64,000 bases of DNA from an uncultured Peptostreptococcaceae bacterium (GTDB lineage Bacteria > Bacillota > Clostridia > Peptostreptococcales > Anaerovoracaceae), in contig CAJUQR010000002.1 in the NCBI GenBank assembly GCA_910588185.1, positions 252,318-316,317 of the forward strand. The letters run 5' to 3'. The notes beneath the pieces were generated by a model. That model was not told the origin of the DNA and made no database searches. It saw only the letters and a program-made list of their open reading frames with translations. A program made the translations under genes and the position numbers. This document shows, in pieces, positions 31,508-40,920 of this stretch; within the stretch, counting starts at the first letter, position 1, and every line of letters starts with the position of its first letter.

Positions 31508-34108
31508 TTATATTTCCTCGGTTTCTTCATTCATAAGATTATATTCTTCTTCTGACATTAGAACTTGTCTAGGTCTGCTGCCGTCTTGAGGTCCTACTAT
31601 GCCTCTTGCTTCCATCATATCAACTATTCTTGCAGCCCTATTATATCCTATCCTAAACCGTCTTTGAAGCATTGAAACTGATGCTTGGCCGCTTTTTACC
31701 ACTAACTCTATAGCATCCGGCAAAAGCTCATCTCCGTCATCATCCGCAGCTCCTTGTTCCGTTCTTTCTATTCTTGTAAGTACATCCTGATTATAGTCTA
31801 CATTCTCAACTTGTCCTTTAACAAAATCTATAACTCGGTTTACTTCACTGTCAGATATGAATGCACCCTGTACTCTCACAGGTTTTCCAGTTCCCATAGG
31901 ATTGAAGAGCATGTCCCCTTTTCCTACAAGCTTTTCAGCACCCTGCATGTCCAAAATAGTTCTTGAATCTACTTGAGATGAAACAGCAAACGCAATTCTC
32001 GACGGGATATTTGCTTTAATAACTCCTGTAATTACATCTACTGACGGTCTTTGAGTTGCAACAATTAAATGCATTCCGGCAGCTCTTGCCATCTGAGCCA
32101 ATCTACATATAGACTCTTCAATTTGTGAAGGCGCGGCCATCATCAAATCCGCAAGTTCGTCAATTATTATTACAACTTGAGGCATAACTTTGTCATGTTC
32201 TTCATTTGCTCTTGCAAATTCATTATACGACTCTAAGTCCCTGACTCCTGCTTCTGCAAACTTTTTATATCTGTCAGTCATTTCAGCAACAGCCCAGTTA
32301 AGAGCTGCGGCTGCTTTAGTCGGATCTGTAACAACAGGTATCATCAGATGAGGAATTCCGTTATAGTTGCCAAGTTCTACAACTTTAGGATCCACAAGAA
32401 TAAGTTTCACTTCATCAGGCTTAGCTTTGTACAGCAGACTTGTAATTATTCCATTTATGCATACAGATTTGCCCGAGCCTGTGGAACCTGCTATAAGTAA
32501 ATGAGGCATAGCTTTCAAATCAGCAACGATTGCCTTGCCGCTTATATCTTTACCAACTGCAAAGGTAATCTTAGATTTGCTGTTTTTAAATTCCTGAGAG
32601 TCGATTATATCTCTCATATGAACCATGGTAACAGAATCATTTTCAACTTCTATGCCTACTGCTGCTTTCCCTGGAATAGGCGCTTCTATACGGATACTTT
32701 TCGCCTCCAAATTAAGTGCAATGTCATCTGCAAGCCTTACTATACTGTTTACTTTAACACCCACAGACGGCTGAATCTCATATCTGGTGACTGTAGGTCC
32801 CTGAGTAACCTGAACAACTCTTGCATCAACATGAAAGTTTTTCAATGTTTCTTCTAACTTCTGAGCTTTTTCAGTAAGCGCTCTGTCATTGGTCTTAACA
32901 CTGCCTTTATTCTTTTCCATAAGGTCTATAGGCGGCATCTTATAGCCTTTTGATGTTTGCGTCTGATTTATCTCTTCTTTAGAAAGCATGGCTTCCCTTG
33001 CTTCTTTTTTTGTAATCTTTTTCTCAGGAGTATATTCTTCTCTGCCAATTACTGTTGGCTCTGCTGCTTCTTGAACTTTTTCTGTGCAGACATCATCAGG
33101 CTTATCATTATAAAGTGCAGATGGTGCGCCTGTCTCTTCTTTTCCCAAATTTACAACGTTTCTGCTCGGGTCTCCGGTTATTCCATACCCATGACCATAA
33201 TCTTCTTTTTCTTCAAGACCATATGTACCGGAAGATGTGCTTCCACCAAAAAGTGAATCATCTTTCATATAATCTAGAACATTGTTCTTAACTTTTTTAA
33301 TATTTGAAGAGGTATTGGCACTTTCACTTTTTTGAGAAGAGTTTCCATTTACAATTTTAATATCATGCTTTGATCTAATCGTTTCCTTTACAGGTACATC
33401 TTTCACTATCAACTCAGATTGATCATCTTTGATGTCCATATCAAGATGAGCATTTTCTTTGATAAGCTTTTTCTCCTCGATTCTATCTCCTATTTTTCTT
33501 ATAAATCTTGAAACAGGAGTATTTATTATCAGTAACAAACACACCAAAGTAACAACAACGGTAAATATCCAGCACCCTGATGTTCCAAACCATTTTATCA
33601 AAAGCGACGATAAAATCATACCAAATAACCCACCGCTCTTGAGAGTTACTCCTGTTTCATAAAAGTCTCCCATGGCCGAAAAAGACAATTTTATATTTTC
33701 TGCATCTATAAACCTTATAGAATTCATAGACGCCAGCATCCACAAAAGCAAGAAAGCAAGCAAAACAGTCTTGACTGAAATAGAAGCCGTCTGTCTGGCA
33801 AACAGCAAAACGCCGAATAATATCAAATAAAACGGCAGTATATATGCCACAAAGCCAAACAATCCTTTAAGACAGTTTCCAACCATCTCCCCGAACTGTC
33901 CGGCTCCGCTGGTAAAGGTCGCTATTACCAAGAACACTCCCAGCGCTATGGCTATTATGGACCATATTTCGTCCATTACCCTTCTGTCTGCCTTCCTTTT
34001 GGCTTGAATTTCTTTAGCCTTTTCCTTTGCTTTGGACTCTGACTTTGGGGCAGTTTTTTTATTTTTTGAGCCGGATGGTCTTCCCGGTCCTCTTTTCTTT
34101 TCTGCCAT
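31508..34108 (-). CDS. ftsK: FtsK/SpoIIIE family DNA translocase
   Basis: 866 residues. A basic N-terminus and several membrane helices (about residues 45-200) are followed by a charged linker (about 220-400). The motor domain has Walker A GSTGSGKSVCINGI and Walker B VIIIDELADLMM. The C-terminal winged-helix gamma domain (ELVVKSGQASVSMLQRRFRIGYNRAARIVDMM) reads chromosome-orienting sequences. It pumps DNA through the division or sporulation septum. In a spore-former this single copy could serve as SpoIIIE; the sequence alone does not separate the two names. Confidence 0.96.
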   Translation of the reverse strand: MAEKKRGPGRPSGSKNKKTAPKSESKAKEKAKEIQAKRKADRRVMDEIWSIIAIALGVFLVIATFTSGAGQFGEMVGNCLKGLFGFVAYILPFYLILFGVLLFARQTASISVKTVLLAFLLLWMLASMNSIRFIDAENIKLSFSAMGDFYETGVTLKSGGLFGMILSSLLIKWFGTSGCWIFTVVVTLVCLLLIINTPVSRFIRKIGDRIEEKKLIKENAHLDMDIKDDQSELIVKDVPVKETIRSKHDIKIVNGNSSQKSESANTSSNIKKVKNNVLDYMKDDSLFGGSTSSGTYGLEEKEDYGHGYGITGDPSRNVVNLGKEETGAPSALYNDKPDDVCTEKVQEAAEPTVIGREEYTPEKKITKKEAREAMLSKEEINQTQTSKGYKMPPIDLMEKNKGSVKTNDRALTEKAQKLEETLKNFHVDARVVQVTQGPTVTRYEIQPSVGVKVNSIVRLADDIALNLEAKSIRIEAPIPGKAAVGIEVENDSVTMVHMRDIIDSQEFKNSKSKITFAVGKDISGKAIVADLKAMPHLLIAGSTGSGKSVCINGIITSLLYKAKPDEVKLILVDPKVVELGNYNGIPHLMIPVVTDPTKAAAALNWAVAEMTDRYKKFAEAGVRDLESYNEFARANEEHDKVMPQVVIIIDELADLMMAAPSQIEESICRLAQMARAAGMHLIVATQRPSVDVITGVIKANIPSRIAFAVSSQVDSRTILDMQGAEKLVGKGDMLFNPMGTGKPVRVQGAFISDSEVNRVIDFVKGQVENVDYNQDVLTRIERTEQGAADDDGDELLPDAIELVVKSGQASVSMLQRRFRIGYNRAARIVDMMEARGIVGPQDGSRPRQVLMSEEEYNLMNEETEEI

Positions 34109-34147
34109 GTTAAAATCCTTTCTGTTAAATAAATCGATTAGCTTTTG

Positions 34148-34996
34148 TTATATTAAACCGATATTCTGCAATATTCCATAGACAACTACTATAAGACCTA
34201 AAATCCATACGTAGTATGAAAAATAGCTTAATTTTTTATCGGAAACAATTTTTATCATTGTTTTAATTGCAATAAGCCCCGAAATCGCAGCCACCGCCAT
34301 ACCGGCAAGTATAGGTCCGAGCTGTGACATATCAAGACCTGCCTCAATGGCAGCAGGCGCTTCCATTATAGCTGAACCTAAAATTGATGGAATCGAAATT
34401 AAAAATACAAACTTAACCGCAAATTTCCTGTCTAAATTGCACATCAAGCTTCCGAAAAGTGTCGAACCTGACCTTGAAATTCCGGGGCAAATAGCAACGC
34501 CCTGTACTATACCAACAAATATAGCGTTCCTGTAATTCATCTGCTGAATTCCACGGTTAGAACTGCCTATCTTTTCTGCAAATATCAATAAGAATCCTGT
34601 TATAATAAGACCTATACCTATAGGAATCACAGACGTATAAAGACTATCAAAAAAATCATTAAATAATATTCCTATTATTCCTGTAGGTATTGTAGCTACT
34701 ATTATCATAACTCCCAGTTTTCTTACAGGTCTTTCCTTTAGTCTAAGACCTTTGCCGGTAAATATATCCTTGATTGTAAGGAACAATTCCACAATCAATT
34801 CCCAAATATCTCTCCAATACACGATAAATACCGAAATGAGAGTTCCTACATGCAAAAGTACTGCAAACAGCAAAACCTTATCTTCTTCTATCCCAAACCA
34901 CTGCTGAAGCAATGCCAGATGTCCAGAACTACTTATAGGCAAAAATTCTGCGAGGCCCTGAGTAAGTCCTAAAATAATCGACTCAAAATACGTCAT
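34148..34996 (-). CDS. uppP: Undecaprenyl-diphosphate phosphatase UppP (BacA)
   Basis: 282 residues, polytopic, with both active-site motifs: GLAEFLPISSSGHLALL near the N-terminus and GVAICPGISRSGSTL in the middle. It dephosphorylates undecaprenyl diphosphate on the outer face of the membrane, recycling the lipid carrier for peptidoglycan, and can raise bacitracin tolerance. It lies between asd and ftsK on the same strand. Confidence 0.96.
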   Translation of the reverse strand: MTYFESIILGLTQGLAEFLPISSSGHLALLQQWFGIEEDKVLLFAVLLHVGTLISVFIVYWRDIWELIVELFLTIKDIFTGKGLRLKERPVRKLGVMIIVATIPTGIIGILFNDFFDSLYTSVIPIGIGLIITGFLLIFAEKIGSSNRGIQQMNYRNAIFVGIVQGVAICPGISRSGSTLFGSLMCNLDRKFAVKFVFLISIPSILGSAIMEAPAAIEAGLDMSQLGPILAGMAVAAISGLIAIKTMIKIVSDKKLSYFSYYVWILGLIVVVYGILQNIGLI

Positions 34997-35008
34997 AATC
35001 TCTTCTCC

Positions 35009-36100
35009 TTATTTTTCTTTAATATACCCCTTAGCCGTAAGCGCTTCTGCGCATAATATAGCTCCGCCTGCAGCGCCTCTTATCGTATTATGAGAAAGGC
35101 CTACAAATTTATAATCATATATGCTGTCCTCTCTGATTCTTCCAATAGAAATACCCATTCCCTTATCTCTATCCACATCTGCTTTAACTTGTGGACGGTC
35201 ATCTTCATCAAAATATTTTATAAACTGTTCAGGTGCCATAGGAAGCTTCTCTTCCTGAGGGAATCCCTTATAATTTTCAAGTTTTTCTATCAACTGCTCT
35301 TTTGTAGGTTTTTTCTTAAATTTTACAAAAACTGCGGCAGTATGTCCGTTCAAAACCGGAACTCTGAGACACTGGCATGAGATTTTAGGCTCATCAGCTT
35401 TTACAATTTCTCCTCTTTCTAAGTCTGCCCTGCCCCATATTCTAAGCGGCTCATCTTCACTTTTTGCTTCTTCTCCACCAATATAAGGTATGATATTCTC
35501 AACCATCTCAGGCCAAGCTTTAAAATCCTTTCCCGCACCTGAAATCGCCTGATAAGTTGTAATTATACACTCATACGGCTCAAATTCTTTCCATGCATTG
35601 AGAGCAGGCACATAACTCTGTATAGAACAATTAGGTTTAACTGCTATAAAACCTTTTTTAGTTCCAAGGCGTTTTTTCTGTGCTTCTATAATTTTGAAAT
35701 GATCGCAGTTTATCTCAGGTATTACCATAGGTACATCAGGCGTCCATCTATGAGCGCTGTTATTTGAAACTACCGGAGTTTCAGTCTTCGCATACTCTTC
35801 CTCGATGGCCTTAATCTCTTCTTTTGTCATATCTACAGCGCTGAATACAAAATCTACAGTTTCAGCAACCTCTTTGACGTTGTTTACATTCATAATCTTT
35901 ATATTCTTTACTGAATCTGGAATCGGAGTTTCCATCTTCCAGCGGCCGCTCACTGCATCTTCATAACGAAGACCTTCACTTCTTTGGCTGGCAGCAATAG
36001 TCACCACTTCAAACCAAGGATGCTGATCAAGCAGAGAAATAAAACGCTGTCCCACCATTCCTGTTCCGCCTAAAATTCCCACTCTAAGTTTTTTACTCAT
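35009..36100 (-). CDS. asd: Aspartate-semialdehyde dehydrogenase, archaeal/fungal type
   Basis: 363 residues. NADP-binding GGTGMVGQRFISLLDQHPWF, catalytic Cys in VKPNCSIQSYVPAL and His in LRVPVLNGHTAAVFV. The sequence (GRWKMETPIPD, EINCDHF, ITTYQAISGAGK) is the TIGR00978 type common in Archaea, fungi and some Firmicutes, not the Bacillus/E. coli type. It converts aspartyl phosphate to the semialdehyde for lysine, diaminopimelate, threonine and methionine. The gene is divergent from dapA, which uses its product; 145 bp separate the two starts. Confidence 0.96.
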   Translation of the reverse strand: MSKKLRVGILGGTGMVGQRFISLLDQHPWFEVVTIAASQRSEGLRYEDAVSGRWKMETPIPDSVKNIKIMNVNNVKEVAETVDFVFSAVDMTKEEIKAIEEEYAKTETPVVSNNSAHRWTPDVPMVIPEINCDHFKIIEAQKKRLGTKKGFIAVKPNCSIQSYVPALNAWKEFEPYECIITTYQAISGAGKDFKAWPEMVENIIPYIGGEEAKSEDEPLRIWGRADLERGEIVKADEPKISCQCLRVPVLNGHTAAVFVKFKKKPTKEQLIEKLENYKGFPQEEKLPMAPEQFIKYFDEDDRPQVKADVDRDKGMGISIGRIREDSIYDYKFVGLSHNTIRGAAGGAILCAEALTAKGYIKEK

Positions 36101-36245
36101 AAAAAATACCTCTCTATTTCAAGTTTATAATTAAATCAATATTTATAACAATTTATTGTATCACTTTTCACCAGTGTTTTCAACAAAATAAGCCTAGATG
36201 AATATAATAATTTATAATTAATATATGCTGAAAGGAAGTGTTAGA

Positions 36246-37127
36246 TTGCCATTATTTACAGGGGCTGCAACTGCCCTCATTACACCCTTCAAAGATGGAA
36301 AAATAGATTATGTTTCTATGGGTAAACTCATCGAATGGCAAATCGGCCAGGGTATAGATGCTCTTGTAATCTGCGGTACAACAGGAGAAGCCGCAACTCT
36401 CTCTCCTACCGAAAAAGCCCAGCTCGTAAAATTCGCAGTAGATTTAACAAACAAACGAGTTCCTGTCATAGCAGGAGCAGGTACCAACTCGACTTCTACT
36501 ACAGTTGAACTGGCAAAAGAAATGGAGAATACCGGAGCTGACGGTCTTTTAATCGTTACTCCTTATTATAATAAATGTACGGATTCAGGGCTTATTGCCC
36601 ATTATGAAACTGTAGCAGATAAAGTATCCATACCTATAATAATGTATTCTGTACCATCAAGAACAGGTGTAAATATATCACCGAGAATAGTAAAAATTCT
36701 CTCCGGTCACCCTAATATCATCGGAATCAAAGAAGCTTCAGGCAATATTTCTCAAATATGCGAAACAGCAGCCTGTATAAACGATAACTTTGATTTATAT
36801 TCCGGCAATGATGACCAAACCGTTCCTATCCTTTCCCTTGGCGGAATAGGATGTATCTCAACAGTTTCAAATATAATCCCTTCGAGATATTCCTCTATGA
36901 TACATCAATACCTTGACGGAGATTATATTGCAGCCGGAAAAGAACAGGTTAAAATAAAGCCTCTTATAGATTCTATCTTTTCTGAGGTTAATCCTGTGCC
37001 CGTAAAAGCTGCTCTGTCTATGATGGGCATGTGTAATGCAGAATACAGATTGCCTATGTGTCCTCCAAGTAACAAGACTCAATACTTGGTATACGATACT
37101 CTCAAAGAGTTCGATTTAGTTAAATAG
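36246..37127 (+). CDS. dapA: 4-hydroxy-tetrahydrodipicolinate synthase
   Basis: 293 residues if TTG 36246 is used. TTG has AAAGGAAG 7 nt upstream, while the ATG at 36225 has no binding site, and the product then begins MPLFTGAATALITPFKDG as in the family. Schiff-base Lys lies in IIGIKEASG, Tyr in VTPYYNK and the YSVPSRTG motif is present. It condenses pyruvate with aspartate semialdehyde, the committed step to diaminopimelate and, in spores, dipicolinate. It is a single-gene unit ending at a strong terminator. Confidence 0.96.
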   Translation: MPLFTGAATALITPFKDGKIDYVSMGKLIEWQIGQGIDALVICGTTGEAATLSPTEKAQLVKFAVDLTNKRVPVIAGAGTNSTSTTVELAKEMENTGADGLLIVTPYYNKCTDSGLIAHYETVADKVSIPIIMYSVPSRTGVNISPRIVKILSGHPNIIGIKEASGNISQICETAACINDNFDLYSGNDDQTVPILSLGGIGCISTVSNIIPSRYSSMIHQYLDGDYIAAGKEQVKIKPLIDSIFSEVNPVPVKAALSMMGMCNAEYRLPMCPPSNKTQYLVYDTLKEFDLVK

Positions 37128-37174
37128 GAAAAAAGGATTCTCCGGATAAGTCGGAAAATCTTCAGAATACAGAC

Positions 37175-37212
37175 AAAAATATCCTGACACTTTTTTGTGT
37201 CAGGATATTTTT
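37175..37212 (+). terminator. Terminator of dapA
   Basis: AAAAATATCCTGACAC and GTGTCAGGATATTTTT are perfect 16-bp arms around a TTTTTT loop; it can act in both directions. Confidence 0.88.
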
Positions 37213-37302
37213 ATATATTTCTTATAAAGTTTCTTTTGGGATCTCCAGGTTTTCTCACTATATTCAAAAAATCATGCTCATTTAGAGAATTTTTCCGATT
37301 TT

Positions 37303-37428
37303 TTTTCTCTCAAAAAATAATTTTACTGCATTTTGAGAGAAAATACAGATAAAATTTACTTAATATTCCTCTAAAACCTCATGTTTATTATTATTTTAAG
37401 AGAAAATAGCTCAAAATCTCTCTTAAAA
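37303..37428. repeat. AT-rich region with two inverted repeats of TTTTRAGAGA
   Basis: TTTTCTCTCAAAA...TTTTGAGAGAAAA (37303-37343) and TTTTAAGAGA...TCTCTTAAAA (37394-37428) are perfect palindromes built on the same word, and TTTTGTGAGAAAA follows at 37444. No gene is visible between the dapA terminator and the rpmF terminator. Function unknown; decay of an old element or protein binding sites are both possible. Confidence 0.4.
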
Positions 37429-37487
37429 CGCAACATTTTAAAAGTTTTGTGAGAAAAGGTAAGCTTCCATAAAATAACACCAGTAAA

Positions 37488-37515
37488 AAACGGCAAACGA
37501 TAATGTTTGCCGTTT
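37488..37515 (-). terminator. Terminator of rpmF
   Basis: AAACGGCAAAC and GTTTGCCGTTT arms with a 6-nt loop, followed by TTTTTT-rich sequence on the minus strand, 12 bp after the rpmF stop. Confidence 0.85.
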
Positions 37516-37526
37516 AATAATTCATC

Positions 37527-37709
37527 TTAAGCCTCTGCTTTTATAACTTCCTTACCATCATAGTAATTGCAATTAGGGCAAACTCTATGAGGGAGTTTAG
37601 GTTCATGACATTGTGGACAAACTGAAAGTCCAGGTGCAGTCATCTTCATATTAGCAGATTTTCTCTTATCTCTTCTGGCTTTTGACGTTTTTCTCTTAGG
37701 TACTGCCAT
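37527..37709 (-). CDS. rpmF: 50S ribosomal protein L32 (zinc-binding form)
   Basis: 60 residues, starting MAVPKRKTSKARRDKRKSAN. It carries the four-cysteine zinc ribbon (VCPQCHEPK and RVCPNCNYY), so this is the C+ paralogue type. The ATG is preceded by AAAGGAGG. It follows ackA; the DUF177 (YceD) gene that often lies between them is missing. Confidence 0.97.
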   Translation of the reverse strand: MAVPKRKTSKARRDKRKSANMKMTAPGLSVCPQCHEPKLPHRVCPNCNYYDGKEVIKAEA

Positions 37710-37781
37710 GTTTTACACCTCCTTTTTACTCGTCAACTGCTTAAGTATATACTTTATATATATATCTTGTCAACTATTTTT

Positions 37782-38987
37782 TTATTTTACAACTCCTGTA
37801 ACGATATCATAAGTATCTCTAGCAATCATAAGCTCTTCGTTTGTAGGTATCAAGAGAATTTTAACTCTTCCATCGTCTGCGGAAATTATAGTTTCTTTGC
37901 CTCTCACCTTGTTCTTTACAGGATCAAGTTTGATTCCCAAATTACCTAAGTTATTGCATATTATCTCTCTCATGCTTACATCGTTTTCACCTACTCCGGC
38001 AGTAAAGACGATGGCATCAACACCGTTCATCTCTGCAATGTATGCTCCGATATAGAATCTTACTTTATGAGCGAAAACTTTAAGCGCTAATGCCGCTCTC
38101 TCATTTCCGTCTGCAACAGCTTCTTCCAAGTCTCTAAAATCACTGGAAACACCGGAAATACCTAAAACTCCGGATTTCTTATTTAAAATTTCGTTAGCTT
38201 TACCCTGAGGCAAATTCTCTTTTTCTCTTATATATGTTACGATAGCAGGGTCAATATCACCGCTTCTTGTTCCCATTACAAGACCTTCAAGCGGAGTAAA
38301 TCCCATAGATGTATCGATACACTTACCTCTCTTGATTGCAGATACAGAAGCACCGTTACCTAAATGGCAAGTTATAAGTTTAAGATCATCTAAATTAACA
38401 TTTAGCATTTTTGAAGCTCTCTCTGCAACATATTTGTGAGAAGTTCCGTGGAATCCGTATCTTCTGATACCATGCTTCTGATAATATTCATAAGGAATAG
38501 CATAAATATATGATTCAGGCGGCATAGTCTGATGGAAAGCTGTATCAAATACGCCTACCATAGGTGTATTTGGCATGAGCTGCTGACAAGCGGAAATTCC
38601 CAAAAGATTTGGCGGATTATGCAAAGGAGCTAAATCAACGCACTCTTCAAGAGCCTTAACTACTTCGTCTGTAATTAAAACTGATTTCGCAAATTTTTCT
38701 CCTGCATGAACTACTCTATGACCTACAGCTCCGATTTCGTCCATGGATTTAACAACGCCGTGGTCTTTATCCTGAACTGCTGCAAGAACCTGTTCAATAG
38801 CATCTTTATGATCTTTCATCGGAACTTCTGTCTTAACCTTGTCCATTCCAATCTTCTCATGAGTTATAACGGAACCGTCCATTCCTATTCTTTCAACAAG
38901 ACCTTTGCAAAGCAAAGATTCATTAGTCATATCAAGAATTTGATATTTTAATGATGAACTGCCGCAATTGATTACTAAAACCTTCAT
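37782..38987 (-). CDS. ackA: Acetate kinase
   Basis: 401 residues from ATG 38987 (GGAGG upstream), beginning MKVLVINCGSSSLKYQIL. Further motifs are GHRVVHAGEKF, RYGFHGTSHKYV, ITCHLGNGASVSAI and FTAGVGEND. The enzyme makes ATP and acetate from acetyl phosphate, a main energy step in anaerobic fermenters. No pta gene is adjacent. An in-frame upstream ATG at 39026 has no ribosome binding site. Confidence 0.97.
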   Translation of the reverse strand: MKVLVINCGSSSLKYQILDMTNESLLCKGLVERIGMDGSVITHEKIGMDKVKTEVPMKDHKDAIEQVLAAVQDKDHGVVKSMDEIGAVGHRVVHAGEKFAKSVLITDEVVKALEECVDLAPLHNPPNLLGISACQQLMPNTPMVGVFDTAFHQTMPPESYIYAIPYEYYQKHGIRRYGFHGTSHKYVAERASKMLNVNLDDLKLITCHLGNGASVSAIKRGKCIDTSMGFTPLEGLVMGTRSGDIDPAIVTYIREKENLPQGKANEILNKKSGVLGISGVSSDFRDLEEAVADGNERAALALKVFAHKVRFYIGAYIAEMNGVDAIVFTAGVGENDVSMREIICNNLGNLGIKLDPVKNKVRGKETIISADDGRVKILLIPTNEELMIARDTYDIVTGVVK

Positions 38988-39028
38988 ATCTATCCTCCAT
39001 ACAAAAATAAAACAATTTAACCTCATAT

Positions 39029-39057
39029 ATTATAACTAAGACCCATTGAAATTGCAA
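39029..39057 (-). promoter_or_regulatory. ackA promoter
   Basis: Minus strand TTGCAA (39057-39052), 17-nt spacer, TATAAT (39034-39029). The rest of the gap to hisZ is AT-rich, with a small TGATAAA/TTTATCA palindrome; I found no clear his promoter. Confidence 0.65.
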
Positions 39058-39181
39058 GAGTTTTAATATAATATTAATTATAAATCGCAATATTTTAAAG
39101 CAAGATGATAAAAAGAGCTTTACTTTATCACGCTAACGTGTTATTGTATTAATGCGAGAAAATTTTGAACGGAGTTTATCT

Positions 39182-40297
39182 ATGAAAGAAATTTTAAAAA
39201 AAGAAGATATGTACATTCTCAAGCTAAGACATCTCTATGAGAGTTTTGGATATATACACTATAAAATGAACAAATTTGAAGAGTACGACTTATATGCGAA
39301 AAATAAGGATTTCCTCGCAAGCAGTAACATAATAACATTTACAGATACAAACGGCAAACTGCTTGCCCTAAAGCCAGATGTCACTCTTTCTATAATAAAA
39401 AACTACAAGCCGTCACCTAGTGCTATCCAAAAAGTTTACTATAATGAAAACATATATCGTACTTCCAAAAGTACTAAAACTTATAAAGAAATCCTTCAGA
39501 TGGGTCTGGAATGCATAGGAGACTTAAATGTCTATAATATCAGCGAAGTACTCATTCTGGCGGCTAAGAGTTTGTCTATACTCAGTGATAACTATATACT
39601 GGATATATCCCATATCGGCATAATACGCGGTTTTCTGCAAATGCTTGAGTTATCTTCTAAAGATGAAAAAAAGCTTCTTTCCTTAATTCAGGAAAAAAAC
39701 TGCCATGGAATAAAGGCAATGTCAAAAGAACTTGATATTTCCAAGGAAATGACTGACAATATCATTAAACTGGTATCAGCTTACGGTCATACAGATAACG
39801 TTCTTAATACCTTGAAATCTATGTGTTTTAATGAAACTATCGCTTCTGCGGTAGACCAGCTTGCGTGCATATGTAAATTGCTGAAAAATCAGGGTTTTGA
39901 TAAAATTCATCTGGACTTTTCCATAACCGGAGACATGTCCTACTATAACGGCATATTATTCAGAGGCTATATTGACGGTATACCTTCTGGTATCCTCTCC
40001 GGAGGTCAATACGGCGAACTTATGGATAAGATGAACAAACATACAGGCGCCATAGGATTTGCAATCAATATGGCTCTTATAGAAAGTTTTGATGACGATA
40101 AAGATGATTACGATGTAGATATATTATTATTATATGACAGAGACGCTGAACCTGAAAAAGTGGCAACTGCCGTCACAAATCTTATAAACGACGGGTTCTC
40201 TGTTCAGGCGCAAATCTCTGTACCTGAAAAACTGCGTTATAATAAAATTCTTAAACTAACAGGCGGAGGACTTACAGAAATTGAATCAGATAATTAA
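39182..40297 (+). CDS. hisZ: ATP phosphoribosyltransferase regulatory subunit HisZ
   Basis: 371 residues from ATG 39182 (GGAG 7 nt upstream; the ATG 30 bp earlier lacks a site). It is a class II histidyl-tRNA synthetase-like protein (LRHLYESFGYIHYK, LALKPDVTLSIIKNY, GILSGGQYGELM) without tRNA-binding parts. HisZ forms a complex with the short HisG and is needed for its activity and feedback control. It opens the his operon and overlaps hisG by 17 nt. Confidence 0.92.
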   Translation: MKEILKKEDMYILKLRHLYESFGYIHYKMNKFEEYDLYAKNKDFLASSNIITFTDTNGKLLALKPDVTLSIIKNYKPSPSAIQKVYYNENIYRTSKSTKTYKEILQMGLECIGDLNVYNISEVLILAAKSLSILSDNYILDISHIGIIRGFLQMLELSSKDEKKLLSLIQEKNCHGIKAMSKELDISKEMTDNIIKLVSAYGHTDNVLNTLKSMCFNETIASAVDQLACICKLLKNQGFDKIHLDFSITGDMSYYNGILFRGYIDGIPSGILSGGQYGELMDKMNKHTGAIGFAINMALIESFDDDKDDYDVDILLLYDRDAEPEKVATAVTNLINDGFSVQAQISVPEKLRYNKILKLTGGGLTEIESDN

Positions 40298-40916
40298 TAT
40301 TGCCCTGCCCAAAGGACGGCTAGGCGAAAAAGTATATAATATATTTGAAATGGCAGGATATCCTTGCCCTTCTATCAAAGAAGACAGCAGAAAACTAATC
40401 TTTGAAAATAGCGAAGCAGGAATAAGGTATTTCTGGGTAAAACCTTCAGACGTTGCAATATACGTAGAACGAGGCGCCGCAGATATCGGAGTGGCCGGCA
40501 AGGATATTCTCCTTGAATATTCGCCAGATATATATGAACTTTTAGACATGAATATGGGCAAATGCCGCATGGCAGTAGCCGGTAAAAGCACTTTCCGCGA
40601 TAACACACAAAGACCTCTTAAAGTTGCTACTAAGTTCAGCAATATAGCTCAGGAATATTACAGCAGCCTGGGTCGTGATATAGATATAATCAAGCTGCAA
40701 GGCTCTATAGAAATCGCCCCTATTCTGGGATTATCAGATGTAATCGTAGATATTGTGGAAACAGGGACTACTCTGCGTGAGAACAACTTAGAAGTTCTTG
40801 AAACCATAGTTCCCATAAGCGCAAGGCTTATTTCCAACAAAGTCAGCTTTAAGTTTAAAAATAATGAAATAGAAACTATAGTAAACAAAATAGGCAAAGT
40901 TATAAAAGAGGTTTAA
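40281..40916 (+). CDS. hisG: ATP phosphoribosyltransferase, short form
   Basis: 211 residues starting at TTG 40281 (GGAGG about 11 nt upstream). It is the short HisG without the C-terminal regulatory domain, which agrees with the HisZ gene just upstream. Motifs: IALPKGRLGEKV, DVAIYVERGAADIGVAGKD and DVIVDIVETGTTLREN. First step of histidine synthesis: ATP plus PRPP to phosphoribosyl-ATP. Confidence 0.96.
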   Translation: MNQIINIALPKGRLGEKVYNIFEMAGYPCPSIKEDSRKLIFENSEAGIRYFWVKPSDVAIYVERGAADIGVAGKDILLEYSPDIYELLDMNMGKCRMAVAGKSTFRDNTQRPLKVATKFSNIAQEYYSSLGRDIDIIKLQGSIEIAPILGLSDVIVDIVETGTTLRENNLEVLETIVPISARLISNKVSFKFKNNEIETIVNKIGKVIKEV

Positions 40917-40920
40917 AAAT

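Noticed and set aside
36101..36245. Lysine riboswitch between asd and dapA
   Set aside because: Only 145 bp for two divergent promoters, with no long helices or terminator; no support in the sequence.
39027..39181. T-box or histidine attenuator ahead of hisZ
   Set aside because: The gap is too short, and no specifier loop, T-box sequence or terminator hairpin is visible.
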